A stretch of DNA of 64,000 nt from Flavobacterium sp. Root935. Its GTDB lineage: Bacteria > Bacteroidota > Bacteroidia > Flavobacteriales > Flavobacteriaceae. This document shows, in pieces, positions 45,121-53,847 of the stretch. Each line of letters starts with the position of its first letter. Positions within the stretch are counted from its first letter, which is position 1. The notes beneath the pieces are model-generated. The model ran no database searches, was not told the origin of the DNA, and saw nothing but the letters and a program-made list of their open reading frames with translations. The translations under genes and the position numbers were made by a program. The DNA is taken from positions 103,670 to 167,669 of the forward strand of contig NZ_LMJL01000001.1 in assembly GCF_001429295.1 (NCBI RefSeq), written 5' to 3'.

Positions 45121-45750
45121 TCACCTCACAAACCTTTGAGGGTTACCAACATATAACCCAGGTTTATCTATGTTTTTGATAACTACAGTCCCTCCTCCAA
45201 GTCTTGTATTAGATGTAATAGTAATATTGTCTATAATCGTCGAATTAATTCCAATTATACACATTTCCTGTATGTGTATGAAGCCTGCTAAAGCCACTCT
45301 TGGAGAAATAAAGCAATGACTATCAATCTTTGTATCATGCGCAATAACAGAACTGATATTAATAATAACATTATTTCCAATTATAACGTTGGCATCAATA
45401 CTGCAGCAAGGATAGATTACAGAACCATTTTCTATTTTCGCAGTATTATCTACCCATGATGAGGAATGTATAACCTTTCCAAATGGAATTATGCCCTTAA
45501 ACCTTTCAAACAAAGTCTTACGAACTAGTAAATGATTATATCCAATTCCTATAATCAATTCATCAAAGGTTTTCTTCAAATATTCTTTTTCAATCGAATC
45601 TGAATTTCCAAGAATTGCATACCCATTAATTTCACTTACAGTAGCAAAATCATCAAAAAAAACTATTTTATCATAGTGATTATCAGAAAGAGCATAATGA
45701 GCAATTTGTTGACCCAAATCTCCACTTCCAATTATAGCTAGCGTTTTCAT
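45121..45750 (-). CDS. NeuD/PglD-family sugar N- or O-acyltransferase
   Basis: A 209-aa two-domain protein. A Rossmann-like N-terminal part, TLAIIGSGDLGQQIAHYA, is followed by a left-handed beta-helix with SVIYPCCSIDANVIIGNNV and ISSVIAHDTKIDSHCFIS, where the AHD histidine matches the catalytic His of PglD. The end YVGNPQRFVR resembles PglD/PerB. It overlaps the HAD gene by 4 bp. Next to a WecE/RffA-type aminotransferase it most simply N-acetylates dTDP-Fuc4N, but the neighbouring ATP-grasp gene leaves room for other acyl groups. Confidence 0.87.
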   Translation of the reverse strand: MKTLAIIGSGDLGQQIAHYALSDNHYDKIVFFDDFATVSEINGYAILGNSDSIEKEYLKKTFDELIIGIGYNHLLVRKTLFERFKGIIPFGKVIHSSSWVDNTAKIENGSVIYPCCSIDANVIIGNNVIINISSVIAHDTKIDSHCFISPRVALAGFIHIQEMCIIGINSTIIDNITITSNTRLGGGTVVIKNIDKPGLYVGNPQRFVR

Positions 45751-46385
45751 TTCAAATATTGTAAAACCTCACTAAGATTATTAATTTTGTAAATTGACTT
45801 TTGATAAAAATTATCTCTATCAATTAATAAGCATTTCATTCCTAATTTACTAGCTGGTTCAATGTCTAATTTCATTGAGTCGCCAATATATAGAACCTCA
45901 CTTGGAAGACAATTAATTCTTTCCAAAGCTTTCTGATAAAATTCTACATTTGGTTTTGCAATTCCTAATTCTTCAGATACTAAAACATCTTTAAAAACCG
46001 ATCCAAAAAAATGCTCTAACTTCTCCTTTAGCGAAGTATTAAAGTTTGAAATTATACCAATAGGAATATCAATTGTATGTAAAACTTCAGTATCCTCAAA
46101 TTTTTCCCATGGAAGATAGGTACAATTATTAAATATAGCATTAACTAGCTCTTCCGTTGGAAAAATCCCTAATAATCTTAAGAACTCGGTATTAAAATAA
46201 TGATAAAAATCTGAATCAGTTCTGTCAGGGAAATGTATAATTTCGGATAAAGCTTTATGTTTATACTTTAACTCATCCATAGAAACTAAATGATTAAAAC
46301 TAAGTAACGTTTCATATATACTTTGATAAATCATAGGCTTCCACAAAATAGTTCCGGAAACATCCAAAAAAATGTATTTTATCAT
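45747..46385 (-). CDS. HAD-superfamily hydrolase-like protein with altered motif I
   Basis: A 212-aa HAD protein with an alpha-helical cap (subfamily IA). Motif I is IFLDVSGTILW. The nucleophile Asp is kept, but the second Asp (Asp+2), the general acid/base of phosphatases, is Ser. Motif II is GIISNFN, motif III the Lys in GIAKPN and motif IV GDSMKLD, all normal. So it may be a slow phosphatase, a dehalogenase-like or phosphonatase-like enzyme, or a non-classical partner. It lies 3 bp after the ATP-grasp stop and overlaps the acyltransferase. Confidence 0.82.
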   Translation of the reverse strand: MIKYIFLDVSGTILWKPMIYQSIYETLLSFNHLVSMDELKYKHKALSEIIHFPDRTDSDFYHYFNTEFLRLLGIFPTEELVNAIFNNCTYLPWEKFEDTEVLHTIDIPIGIISNFNTSLKEKLEHFFGSVFKDVLVSEELGIAKPNVEFYQKALERINCLPSEVLYIGDSMKLDIEPASKLGMKCLLIDRDNFYQKSIYKINNLSEVLQYLK

Positions 46386-46388
46386 TCC

Positions 46389-47363
46389 TTAATATAAGAT
46401 ATGTTTTGAAGAAAGATTATTAAGTTCATTTTCATGAGATGCTTCTGGATAAACCACATCTAAGAAAATCCTTGTTGCAATACCTTTAATTGGTTTTGCC
46501 ACATCAGGTTTCATATTATATAAATATTCCTGAACGCCATATTTGACATCTTGAAATCCTAAATTATGACGAATTGAATTTGTACCAGAAATTCTACAAT
46601 TCACTTCAAATGGTACGATGTCTCTATTTTCTGTAACAATAGATTGAATATTAAAACTTCCTTTTAGCCCACCTAAATCAATCATTTTTTGGGCTATGAC
46701 TCTTATTTCATTATCATAATCAAATATGACTTTTGATTTGGAAGTTGTGCCGTTAGTTAATTCTCTCTCCATTGTAAACACGGAATGAAGAATGTTCTCT
46801 TTAGTGACGTAAACTGCTGAAGTGATTTCTTTACCTTTAACCAAAGGCTGAATCATATATTCGTCAGGCAATTCTTCTGGATTACTTGGATTAATCAGAA
46901 TGCCTCTAGATCCACGACCTTCTCTTGGTTTTGCAATTATCTGATCTACTGAATGGTCAAATTTTTTAGGTATCCAAGATTGGGCAAAAGGAATATCATT
47001 CTTACTGTGATATAGAAATGTTTCGTACTTGTCTAAATAAATTTTAGCTACCGCGGCATCACTTGCAAGAACTATCGCATTTAAAACTGATTTATTAATA
47101 GACAAATAATAAACTTCATAATCCGTAGAAGGAATAATTAAATCAATATGTTCTGTATCAACAATGTTCTGTATTGCAGAAATATAATTCTGCTCATAAG
47201 AATATGGCACTTGAAAAGTTTTATCACATAGATAATTCCCGGCAGTAAAAGTACATATATCAACTCCTATAAGTATTATTTCTGGGAAAGAATCCTTGAT
47301 ATTTCTTAAAATACCCTGTCCAACATTCCCTCCTATACCAGTAACTAATATTTTTTTTTCCAT
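46389..47363 (-). CDS. ATP-grasp ligase-like protein of the amino-sugar cassette
   Basis: A 324-aa CarB-like ATP-grasp protein. It starts KKILVTGIGGNVGQGILRNI, a Rossmann-like pre-domain. QIIAKPREGRGSRGILI holds the ATP-binding Lys and glycine-rich loop. The metal/catalytic part is FEVNCRISGTNSIRHN. ATP-grasp enzymes join a carboxylate to an amine or thiol through an acyl-phosphate. Between an aminotransferase/acyltransferase and an SDR, one possibility is linking an amino acid or other acid to a sugar amine. It overlaps the SDR gene by 19 bp. Actual substrate unknown. Confidence 0.85.
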   Translation of the reverse strand: MEKKILVTGIGGNVGQGILRNIKDSFPEIILIGVDICTFTAGNYLCDKTFQVPYSYEQNYISAIQNIVDTEHIDLIIPSTDYEVYYLSINKSVLNAIVLASDAAVAKIYLDKYETFLYHSKNDIPFAQSWIPKKFDHSVDQIIAKPREGRGSRGILINPSNPEELPDEYMIQPLVKGKEITSAVYVTKENILHSVFTMERELTNGTTSKSKVIFDYDNEIRVIAQKMIDLGGLKGSFNIQSIVTENRDIVPFEVNCRISGTNSIRHNLGFQDVKYGVQEYLYNMKPDVAKPIKGIATRIFLDVVYPEASHENELNNLSSKHILY

Positions 47364-48175
47364 TCAATGTATTTTTGTAAACTCGTCTCAATATTGCTTT
47401 CCGATGTCCAATTTAGAATATCGCATGTATAAGTATTATTATATTTGAACGATTTAGAATTATCTTCTTTTATAAGTTGGATCTTAGCGTTTGAATAATC
47501 CGCAATTATATTTGCAATTTGTAAGTTAGAATAATGTGCTTTGGAAACAGCTAAAAGTACTTTGCCGTTTGTTATTTCTCTATTTTCAACTATTAATTTT
47601 ATGTATGCAACAACGTCTTCTACATGAATATAATTTTGAACTCTACCTCCATTTCCCCAGACCTCTATGATACCTTTTTGCAGTGCCTGATTAGTATAAT
47701 TTGGAATCAATGTATTTTCTTTCATTCCTATTCCAAACAAAGAAGATACTCTCAAAATTGTATTCCTCTCATGAAGTGAAACAATTTTCTCTGCCCAAAA
47801 CTTTGATAATGCATAGCTTGACTGAGGACTTACAATCGATTTTTCATTCTGAATTTCTCCATTTAAGTGATAAACTGATGTTGACGAAATATAGATTACA
47901 TGCGCATCCTTAAATCTATTAATAATTTTTTCGGTTAGTGAAATATTCACTTCATATAATTTGTCATTAGAGATAATAACTGTGCCTGACGAAACAGCGG
48001 CATGACAAAGTATTAAAACATCTATATCAATATGTATATCATCTACACTACCAAATACAGGAATATCTTCTAAAAAATCATCTTTAGTTCCTAAACCAAC
48101 AATCTCATAGTTATCCAGTCTCTTTGCTAAATTACTTCCCAAAAAGCCTTTAATCCCCGTAATAAGAATTTTCAA
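47345..48175 (-). CDS. NAD-dependent sugar-nucleotide epimerase/dehydratase (SDR)
   Basis: A 276-aa extended SDR. It opens MKILITGIKGFLGSNLAKRL, then has DVLILCHAAVSSGT, YISSTSVYHL and the YxxxK site SSYALSKFWAEK, with VWGNGGRVQNYIHVEDVVAY. It is shorter than GalE (~330 aa) and close to RmlD/reductase-type length. It is probably a 4-reductase or epimerase acting in the amino-sugar cassette. It is the first gene after wzz (25-bp gap) and overlaps the ATP-grasp gene. Confidence 0.85.
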   Translation of the reverse strand: MKILITGIKGFLGSNLAKRLDNYEIVGLGTKDDFLEDIPVFGSVDDIHIDIDVLILCHAAVSSGTVIISNDKLYEVNISLTEKIINRFKDAHVIYISSTSVYHLNGEIQNEKSIVSPQSSYALSKFWAEKIVSLHERNTILRVSSLFGIGMKENTLIPNYTNQALQKGIIEVWGNGGRVQNYIHVEDVVAYIKLIVENREITNGKVLLAVSKAHYSNLQIANIIADYSNAKIQLIKEDNSKSFKYNNTYTCDILNWTSESNIETSLQKYIEWKKKY

Positions 48176-48200
48176 AATCTTTATTTAAAATTTATATTAT

Positions 48201-49268
48201 TTATAAAAGTTTTAAGATTCTTCTAACAACTAAAAAGCAAATTGTAAAAAAGGCAATTAATACGCCTCCCACAATAAATCCTTTAATTTTTCCAACCCTT
48301 TCTTTGGCTAAAGGAAGTATAGGCCTATCTATGACTTGTATTAATGGAGTTTCTTTACGCAATGTAACTTTTGCTAATTCTGATTGTTTTACCAACTCAG
48401 TTAATATTGCAGTATTAGCTTGGACATCAACTTGTCTGCGCACAGAAGGAGATCTCCGTACATTTAATGCCGGATTCAAATTAAAAGTATTATCATTGGC
48501 AATTGCTACTCCAGTAATTGCGCTATTGAGTTCTCTGCGAATTGAATCCACTTGTTTTTCCAGAATTGACATATTCATTCTGGCTTTCTTACTTTTTGTT
48601 TCAACGTAAAATTTTCCTACTTGCTTAGCCAATTCTTCACAAAAGTATTTTGCAAATAATTCATTCTTTGAAGAAACGTCAACAGTAATAATTGAGATTT
48701 TTTTATCTTTTTGACCAACCACCAAATCAGTTTTTAATAAACTCCCATAAATCACTCCTAGTATACTATCTTGTGCTCTACTAAAATTTTTAGTGTCGGT
48801 ATTTGGTAAAAATTGAATAGTCACGAGTTTTTGATTCTTATTCCATAATTCTCGCCAATTGTTATTCTGTATATACATTTCAGCCAGCGAAATTTTTTTA
48901 CCATCAAAATTAACAGGTGAAAGCAATGTTTTTTCAACCATTGACCTCGATTTAAATAATTCTGAAAGGTTAGAACCCGTAAAAATTCCACCTCCACTTC
49001 CTCCCAAATCTAACCCAAAAGAACTCGCTAAACCTAATGCGCCTCCTATACCTCCTCCCGCTTTTTCATCTTCCAAAGCAAATGTTAAGCTTGCAGTATA
49101 AATAGGTTTTTTTAAAAATGCATAAGTAAATCCTAGCGAGCCTCCTATAATTCCCGCTAGAATAATTATCTTCCATTTTGAAAACAAATAATTACACCAC
49201 TCTTTAATAGTATCAATTAGTTCCTTAAATGAGATTTCATTATTTTTTGTAGATTCCATTCTATCCAT
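48201..49268 (-). CDS. wzz: Wzz-type chain-length determinant / co-polymerase
   Basis: About 355 aa from the ATG at 49268. A second ATG at 49259 (MESTKNN) is equally plausible. Two membrane segments flank a long periplasmic region: WKIIILAGIIGGSLGFTYAF near the N-terminus and a C-terminal GFIVGGVLIAFFTICFLVV. Before the second segment lies the proline-rich LIQVIDRPILPLAKER motif of Wzz proteins. There is no kinase domain, unlike the Wzc protein at 58369. It controls the length of the Wzy product. It starts 9 bp after the Wza-like gene stop. Confidence 0.92.
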   Translation of the reverse strand: MDRMESTKNNEISFKELIDTIKEWCNYLFSKWKIIILAGIIGGSLGFTYAFLKKPIYTASLTFALEDEKAGGGIGGALGLASSFGLDLGGSGGGIFTGSNLSELFKSRSMVEKTLLSPVNFDGKKISLAEMYIQNNNWRELWNKNQKLVTIQFLPNTDTKNFSRAQDSILGVIYGSLLKTDLVVGQKDKKISIITVDVSSKNELFAKYFCEELAKQVGKFYVETKSKKARMNMSILEKQVDSIRRELNSAITGVAIANDNTFNLNPALNVRRSPSVRRQVDVQANTAILTELVKQSELAKVTLRKETPLIQVIDRPILPLAKERVGKIKGFIVGGVLIAFFTICFLVVRRILKLL

Positions 49269-49277
49269 CAAAAATAT

Positions 49278-51707
49278 TTATTTAAAAGCAGTAACAATTA
49301 ATAATGCTAAACTAGAAATTACACTTCCTATACCAACCCATTCTCCAGCGGTCATTTTCTTTCTTTCTGGTTTCTCTGGAACAACAATCTGAGAATCCGG
49401 AGTTACTTTTGGGTAAGATCTAAAAAACAAAAATGATCCTGTAACAGCTGCTTTTCCATTTGGATAAATTATATACGCCTTTCTCTTCCAGCCTTTATTA
49501 TCTACTCCCCCGACGGCATTAATGTAATATTTAAACCCTTTACCACTCCTATATGGAATTTCTGAAGTCAACAATACGTTACCTGTTACTTTTACACCCT
49601 CATTGTAAACTGCAACTTCAATTTCATCTCCAGGAAATAAAGTCACATTTGAAAAATGATTTTTATCTTTAACTATTTTCTCCCAATTAACTGGAATTGT
49701 AGCAAATTTTAATTCTTCTTTTAACTTTTTCGTCAATTTATCTTTTAATGTATCATTTTTAGATAAATTCAAATCGATACTTTCTAACTTTTCAATTTGT
49801 TCTTGTTTAATTGGTCTCTTGATTTTCATTCCATCTAAATTTGCAATAGATGTCAATCCTCCTGCTCTCATTACCACATTGTAAACCGTCTCTTTTTTAT
49901 TTGCCAAAACATATTTACCTGGATATCCGACAGCACCACTAACAGTAACCATCTCTGGTTTTTCATAAACGGCCATTCTACGAATATTAATAACATCGAA
50001 TGGTTTTAAAACAAAGTTTTTTATTTGCTCATTATTATCTGCTGTAATTTCCAGTTCAACTAATTCAATGCGTTTAGGATCTGCGTCATCAATTTCATCA
50101 GACTTAATCATTCTTGCAATTTCTACTCTCTTTGAAGCAGAACCAGTCAATCCACCAACCTGAACAACCAAATCATTCAAAGTTAAATTATCAAAATATT
50201 CGTATTCTCCAGGGTTTTTAACTTCACCATCAATCGTTACTTTATATTCTTCTCTAAAATCTAAAATTGAATAAACTGTAACTATATCCTCTCTTTTCAA
50301 TTCAATATCAGAACTTAAATCCCCAGACATTGCAGCGCTTAAATCAACATTAACAATTTCAGTTGTTAAGTCTGTTTTTAAACGAATAACTCTTGCTCTT
50401 TTTGTATAAGCATCTTCTTTAAGACCTTCTGCTCTTGTGATCAGATCTGAGATCCTCATTCCGTCACTATATGAATAATAATCAGGTCTAAAAACTGCGC
50501 CTTCAATTTTAATTCGATTTTCAAAACGATTTAAAATTTTAGTAACTCGAAGTACATCACCAGATTGTGGTAAATAAGTATTGTATTCACTTTCATTTAT
50601 ATCATGAACCTTGAATTCTTTACCTGTCTTTTGCATCACATTTACAGATGCTGTATAAGCAAACTCATTAAAACCAGAAGCAAAATTTAACAAATCAGAG
50701 AATTTTTCTCCTTTTTTCATTTCAAAAATCCCTGGACGCTTAACTTCTCCTTCAACAGTAACTCTTTGACTGTAAGCAGGGATTCTAATTACATCATTAT
50801 CTTTCAAACTAACATTGTCAGACTGATCCCCTTTTACCAAAAATCGATAAATATCAATATTTCTATAAACTTTATTATTTCTAATTAATTCAATATTTCT
50901 GTAACTTCCATTTTTCCCAGGTCCTCCAGCTAAATGTAAAGCATTATAAACTGTTGCTAAAGAAGAGATAGAATAGTTACCCGGCTGTTTACCTCCAACA
51001 ACAGTAATTTTAATGGTACGAATACGTCCTAAACTTACACTTACTTGAGATTGTCCTGATGCAACAGTACTGTAAACTCGCGCTATTGCTGCTTTTATTT
51101 TTTGGGTGGCCGTTTCAATAGACATCCCAGAAACTGCTATTTGTCCAACATAGTCAATAGTAATTTTTCCTTCGACACTTACTGGAATACTTGCATTATA
51201 TTCTTGAACTCCATAAACACTAACCTGCAATTCATCACCAGGTCCTAAAATATAATTCATAGGTGTTGCAAGTTTCAAATCTGGCTCAAAATTTAATGTT
51301 GGATTATCAAACAATTCCGAACCAAAAATCAAAGCATTGGCAGAATCCTTAACTTTTTCATTTACTATTTTTTCTTGTTTCCTCCCAGAATTACTATCTG
51401 ACTGTTTTGGGGTATTAGCCTTACCTGAAGAATCTTTAGAATTCTTCTTTTCGAACTCGGAAAGTCTGTTTTTTAACTTATTAAATTCTGTTTGACTCAT
51501 TCCTTTTGAAAGTGCCATTGTTTCTGCCTGTTCGATTGAGGTGTTATTACTTTTAAGCTGAGCACTTATTTTAGCCAAGTCATCATCAGATAAATAGTCT
51601 ACTTTTATTGTACTTAAATCTTTAGATCTAAGAATATCTTGTGCACTTGCATTAAAAGAGAACAAAAAAGTAAGAAACAGAATAAGAACGTATATTATTT
51701 TTTTCAT
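49278..51707 (-). CDS. Large multi-SLBB outer-membrane polysaccharide export protein (Wza-like)
   Basis: An 809-aa protein with an N-terminal signal peptide (hydrophobic core LILFLTFLFSF, cleavage near NASA-Q). No lipobox Cys is seen. A low-complexity Ser/Lys/Asn linker (near 90-115) leads to the poly-export domain, NYILGPGDELQVSVYG near 152-167. About six SLBB-type repeats follow, e.g. VTVEGEVKRPGIFEM, IKIEGAVFRPDYYSY, VTIDGEVKNPGEYEY and VTVSGAVGYPGKYVL. A C-terminal hydrophobic helix ends the chain. Such long SLBB proteins are normal in Bacteroidota capsule loci. It is next to wzz, whereas the small lipoprotein Wza at 60829 is next to wzc. Confidence 0.93.
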   Translation of the reverse strand: MKKIIYVLILFLTFLFSFNASAQDILRSKDLSTIKVDYLSDDDLAKISAQLKSNNTSIEQAETMALSKGMSQTEFNKLKNRLSEFEKKNSKDSSGKANTPKQSDSNSGRKQEKIVNEKVKDSANALIFGSELFDNPTLNFEPDLKLATPMNYILGPGDELQVSVYGVQEYNASIPVSVEGKITIDYVGQIAVSGMSIETATQKIKAAIARVYSTVASGQSQVSVSLGRIRTIKITVVGGKQPGNYSISSLATVYNALHLAGGPGKNGSYRNIELIRNNKVYRNIDIYRFLVKGDQSDNVSLKDNDVIRIPAYSQRVTVEGEVKRPGIFEMKKGEKFSDLLNFASGFNEFAYTASVNVMQKTGKEFKVHDINESEYNTYLPQSGDVLRVTKILNRFENRIKIEGAVFRPDYYSYSDGMRISDLITRAEGLKEDAYTKRARVIRLKTDLTTEIVNVDLSAAMSGDLSSDIELKREDIVTVYSILDFREEYKVTIDGEVKNPGEYEYFDNLTLNDLVVQVGGLTGSASKRVEIARMIKSDEIDDADPKRIELVELEITADNNEQIKNFVLKPFDVINIRRMAVYEKPEMVTVSGAVGYPGKYVLANKKETVYNVVMRAGGLTSIANLDGMKIKRPIKQEQIEKLESIDLNLSKNDTLKDKLTKKLKEELKFATIPVNWEKIVKDKNHFSNVTLFPGDEIEVAVYNEGVKVTGNVLLTSEIPYRSGKGFKYYINAVGGVDNKGWKRKAYIIYPNGKAAVTGSFLFFRSYPKVTPDSQIVVPEKPERKKMTAGEWVGIGSVISSLALLIVTAFK

Positions 51708-51751
51708 GTGATTTAAGTTAATCTTAAAAAAATAAGCATTTAAAATAGTTG

Positions 51752-52798
51752 TTATGAATATTGTTTTTCATAGTATTCCTTATAAGAGCCAGATGTTACA
51801 TTATTCAACCACTCTTCATTATTTAAATACCAATTTATCGTTTTTTCCAGTCCTTCTTCGAAAGTAACAGATGGTTCCCATCTTAATTCTTTATTAATTT
51901 TTGAAGCATCAATAGCATATCGTAAATCGTGACCAGGTCTGTCTTTCACGTATGTTATTAAATTTTGAGATGTTCCAGATTCTCTTCCTAATTTTTGATC
52001 CATAATCTGGCATAATAATTTAACCAAATCAATGTTTTTCCATTCGTTAAATCCACCTATATTATAAGTTTCATGATTTTTTCCTTCGTGAAAAACTAAA
52101 TCTATTGCAATAGCATGATCTTCTACAAATAACCAATCACGAGTGTAATTTCCGTCTCCGTAAACTGGTAATGGTTTATTGTTAATAATGTTATTTATAA
52201 AAAGAGGAATTAATTTTTCAGGAAAATGATACGAGCCATAGTTATTAGAACAATTAGTTAAAACATAAGGTAATCCATAAGTTTCCCCATAAGCTCTTAC
52301 AAAATGATCTGAACTTGCTTTTGAAGCCGAATATGGTGAATTTGGATCATAAGGAGTAGTTTCGGTAAATAACCCGTCAGCTCCCAGAGAACCATAAACT
52401 TCATCTGTACTAATATGATAAAATCTTTTTCCTTCGAAATTTGTTTTCCACTGATTTTTTGCAGCGTTCAGTAAGTTCATAGTTCCAATAACATTTGTTT
52501 TTACAAATGCTAATGGATCTTCGATAGAACGATCCACATGAGATTCTGCAGCTAAGTGCAAAACTCCATCAAAATTATGTGTTTCAAAAAGCTCATTGAT
52601 AAAGACTTCATCAACTATATCGCCTTTCACAAAAGTGTAATTGGATTTATTCTCAATATCTTTTATATTCTCCAGATTCCCAGCATAAGTCAAGGCATCT
52701 AAATTAAAGATTTGATAATCTGGATATTTATTAACAAAACGTCTTACTACATGAGAACCAATAAAACCAGCACCGCCAGTTATAAGAATTTTTTTCAT
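51752..52798 (-). CDS. rfbB: dTDP-glucose 4,6-dehydratase
   Basis: A 348-aa SDR. MKKILITGGAGFIGSHVVRR, the TDEVYGSL block, SPYSASKASSDHF (YxxxK) and TNCSNNYGSYHFPEKLIP are the RmlB signature motifs, with YGDGNYTRDWLFVEDH. Reaction: dTDP-glucose to dTDP-4-keto-6-deoxyglucose, the branch point to dTDP-rhamnose (RmlC/D at 28 kb) and dTDP-Fuc4N (WecE-like at 44 kb). It is split from rfbA/C/D by 23 kb, though on the same strand. Confidence 0.98.
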   Translation of the reverse strand: MKKILITGGAGFIGSHVVRRFVNKYPDYQIFNLDALTYAGNLENIKDIENKSNYTFVKGDIVDEVFINELFETHNFDGVLHLAAESHVDRSIEDPLAFVKTNVIGTMNLLNAAKNQWKTNFEGKRFYHISTDEVYGSLGADGLFTETTPYDPNSPYSASKASSDHFVRAYGETYGLPYVLTNCSNNYGSYHFPEKLIPLFINNIINNKPLPVYGDGNYTRDWLFVEDHAIAIDLVFHEGKNHETYNIGGFNEWKNIDLVKLLCQIMDQKLGRESGTSQNLITYVKDRPGHDLRYAIDASKINKELRWEPSVTFEEGLEKTINWYLNNEEWLNNVTSGSYKEYYEKQYS

Positions 52799-52808
52799 TT
52801 TAATTTTA

Positions 52809-53816
52809 TTAATTTAATAAATCTGAATTTATTTTTTCTAATTCACTGTAGATATCTTTAACATCTTGTGAATTTTCTTTTTGCAAAATTAAATTAGCGC
52901 TATCTGTATAAACAAAAATAGTATTTTTTAGTCCCAAAAAAGTTGTATGCTTCCCAGAACCAATAACCATATTACCGTTCTTATCAACCGGATGCCCCTT
53001 CAGAATTAAATAATCATAAACCGATTCAAAAGAACCTAAATCTGACCATGAAAAAGAAGCAGGAACGACTTTAATTTTTTTACTACGTTCCATCACAGCA
53101 TAATCGATACTAATGGAAGGAATTTGCATTGATAATTCAAAATCTAAAAATCCTTCTTTAGATGCCTCCCAAACTACTTTAGATTTTTCATAAACATCTG
53201 GCTGAAATTGTTTTAATTCATCTAAAAGTACTCCCGCCTTAAAACAAAACATTCCGCTATTCCATAAAAAATTACCTTTTGCAATAAATTCTTTTGCAGT
53301 TGTTTCATTTGGTTTTTCACGAAATGATATTACTTTATCACCTTTCGATTCAATATAACCATAACCCGTTTCTGGTTTTGTAGGTATAATTCCAAATGTT
53401 ACTATGAAACCTTCTTTTGCTTTTGAAACTGCTTCTTGGATAGCATTGTTATAATCATCCATTTTATCAATAATATGATCAGAAGGAGTTATAATTAAAA
53501 TATCTTCAGGATTTGATGCAAAAGCCGCAAATGCTATCGCAGCGGCAGTATTTCTTGGTGTAGCCTCAACAATATTCAAATAAGTTGTATTGGTTTTATT
53601 CATTACTTTACCACTCAAATGATGGTTGTCGACATTACCTACGACCATTACTTTATTTGCTAAATGACTATTGCGCTCAACAGTCATTTCAAATAAAGAT
53701 TTATTTTCAAATATTTCTAAATATTGTTTTGGCTGGCTTTTACGAGAAAGTGGCCATAATCTGCTTCCCACTCCACCAGTTAAAATTACATGTATAATTG
53801 AATTATTATTTTCCAT
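52809..53816 (-). CDS. manC: Mannose-1-phosphate guanylyltransferase
   Basis: A 335-aa nucleotidyltransferase with VILTGGVGSRLWPLSRKSQP (G-rich loop), KQYLEIF, the PRNTAAAIAFAAF block, ITPSDHIID and SFREKPNETTA. WNSGMFCFKAGVLLDEL is also typical. It lacks the C-terminal isomerase domain of the ~470-aa bifunctional ManC proteins. Reaction: Man-1-P plus GTP to GDP-Man. GDP-Man may serve a mannosyltransferase or, with enzymes outside the window, give GDP-Fuc for the GT11 protein. Confidence 0.95.
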   Translation of the reverse strand: MENNNSIIHVILTGGVGSRLWPLSRKSQPKQYLEIFENKSLFEMTVERNSHLANKVMVVGNVDNHHLSGKVMNKTNTTYLNIVEATPRNTAAAIAFAAFASNPEDILIITPSDHIIDKMDDYNNAIQEAVSKAKEGFIVTFGIIPTKPETGYGYIESKGDKVISFREKPNETTAKEFIAKGNFLWNSGMFCFKAGVLLDELKQFQPDVYEKSKVVWEASKEGFLDFELSMQIPSISIDYAVMERSKKIKVVPASFSWSDLGSFESVYDYLILKGHPVDKNGNMVIGSGKHTTFLGLKNTIFVYTDSANLILQKENSQDVKDIYSELEKINSDLLN

Positions 53817-53847
53817 TTTTCTTTTTAAATTAAAAAAGCTTCAAATA

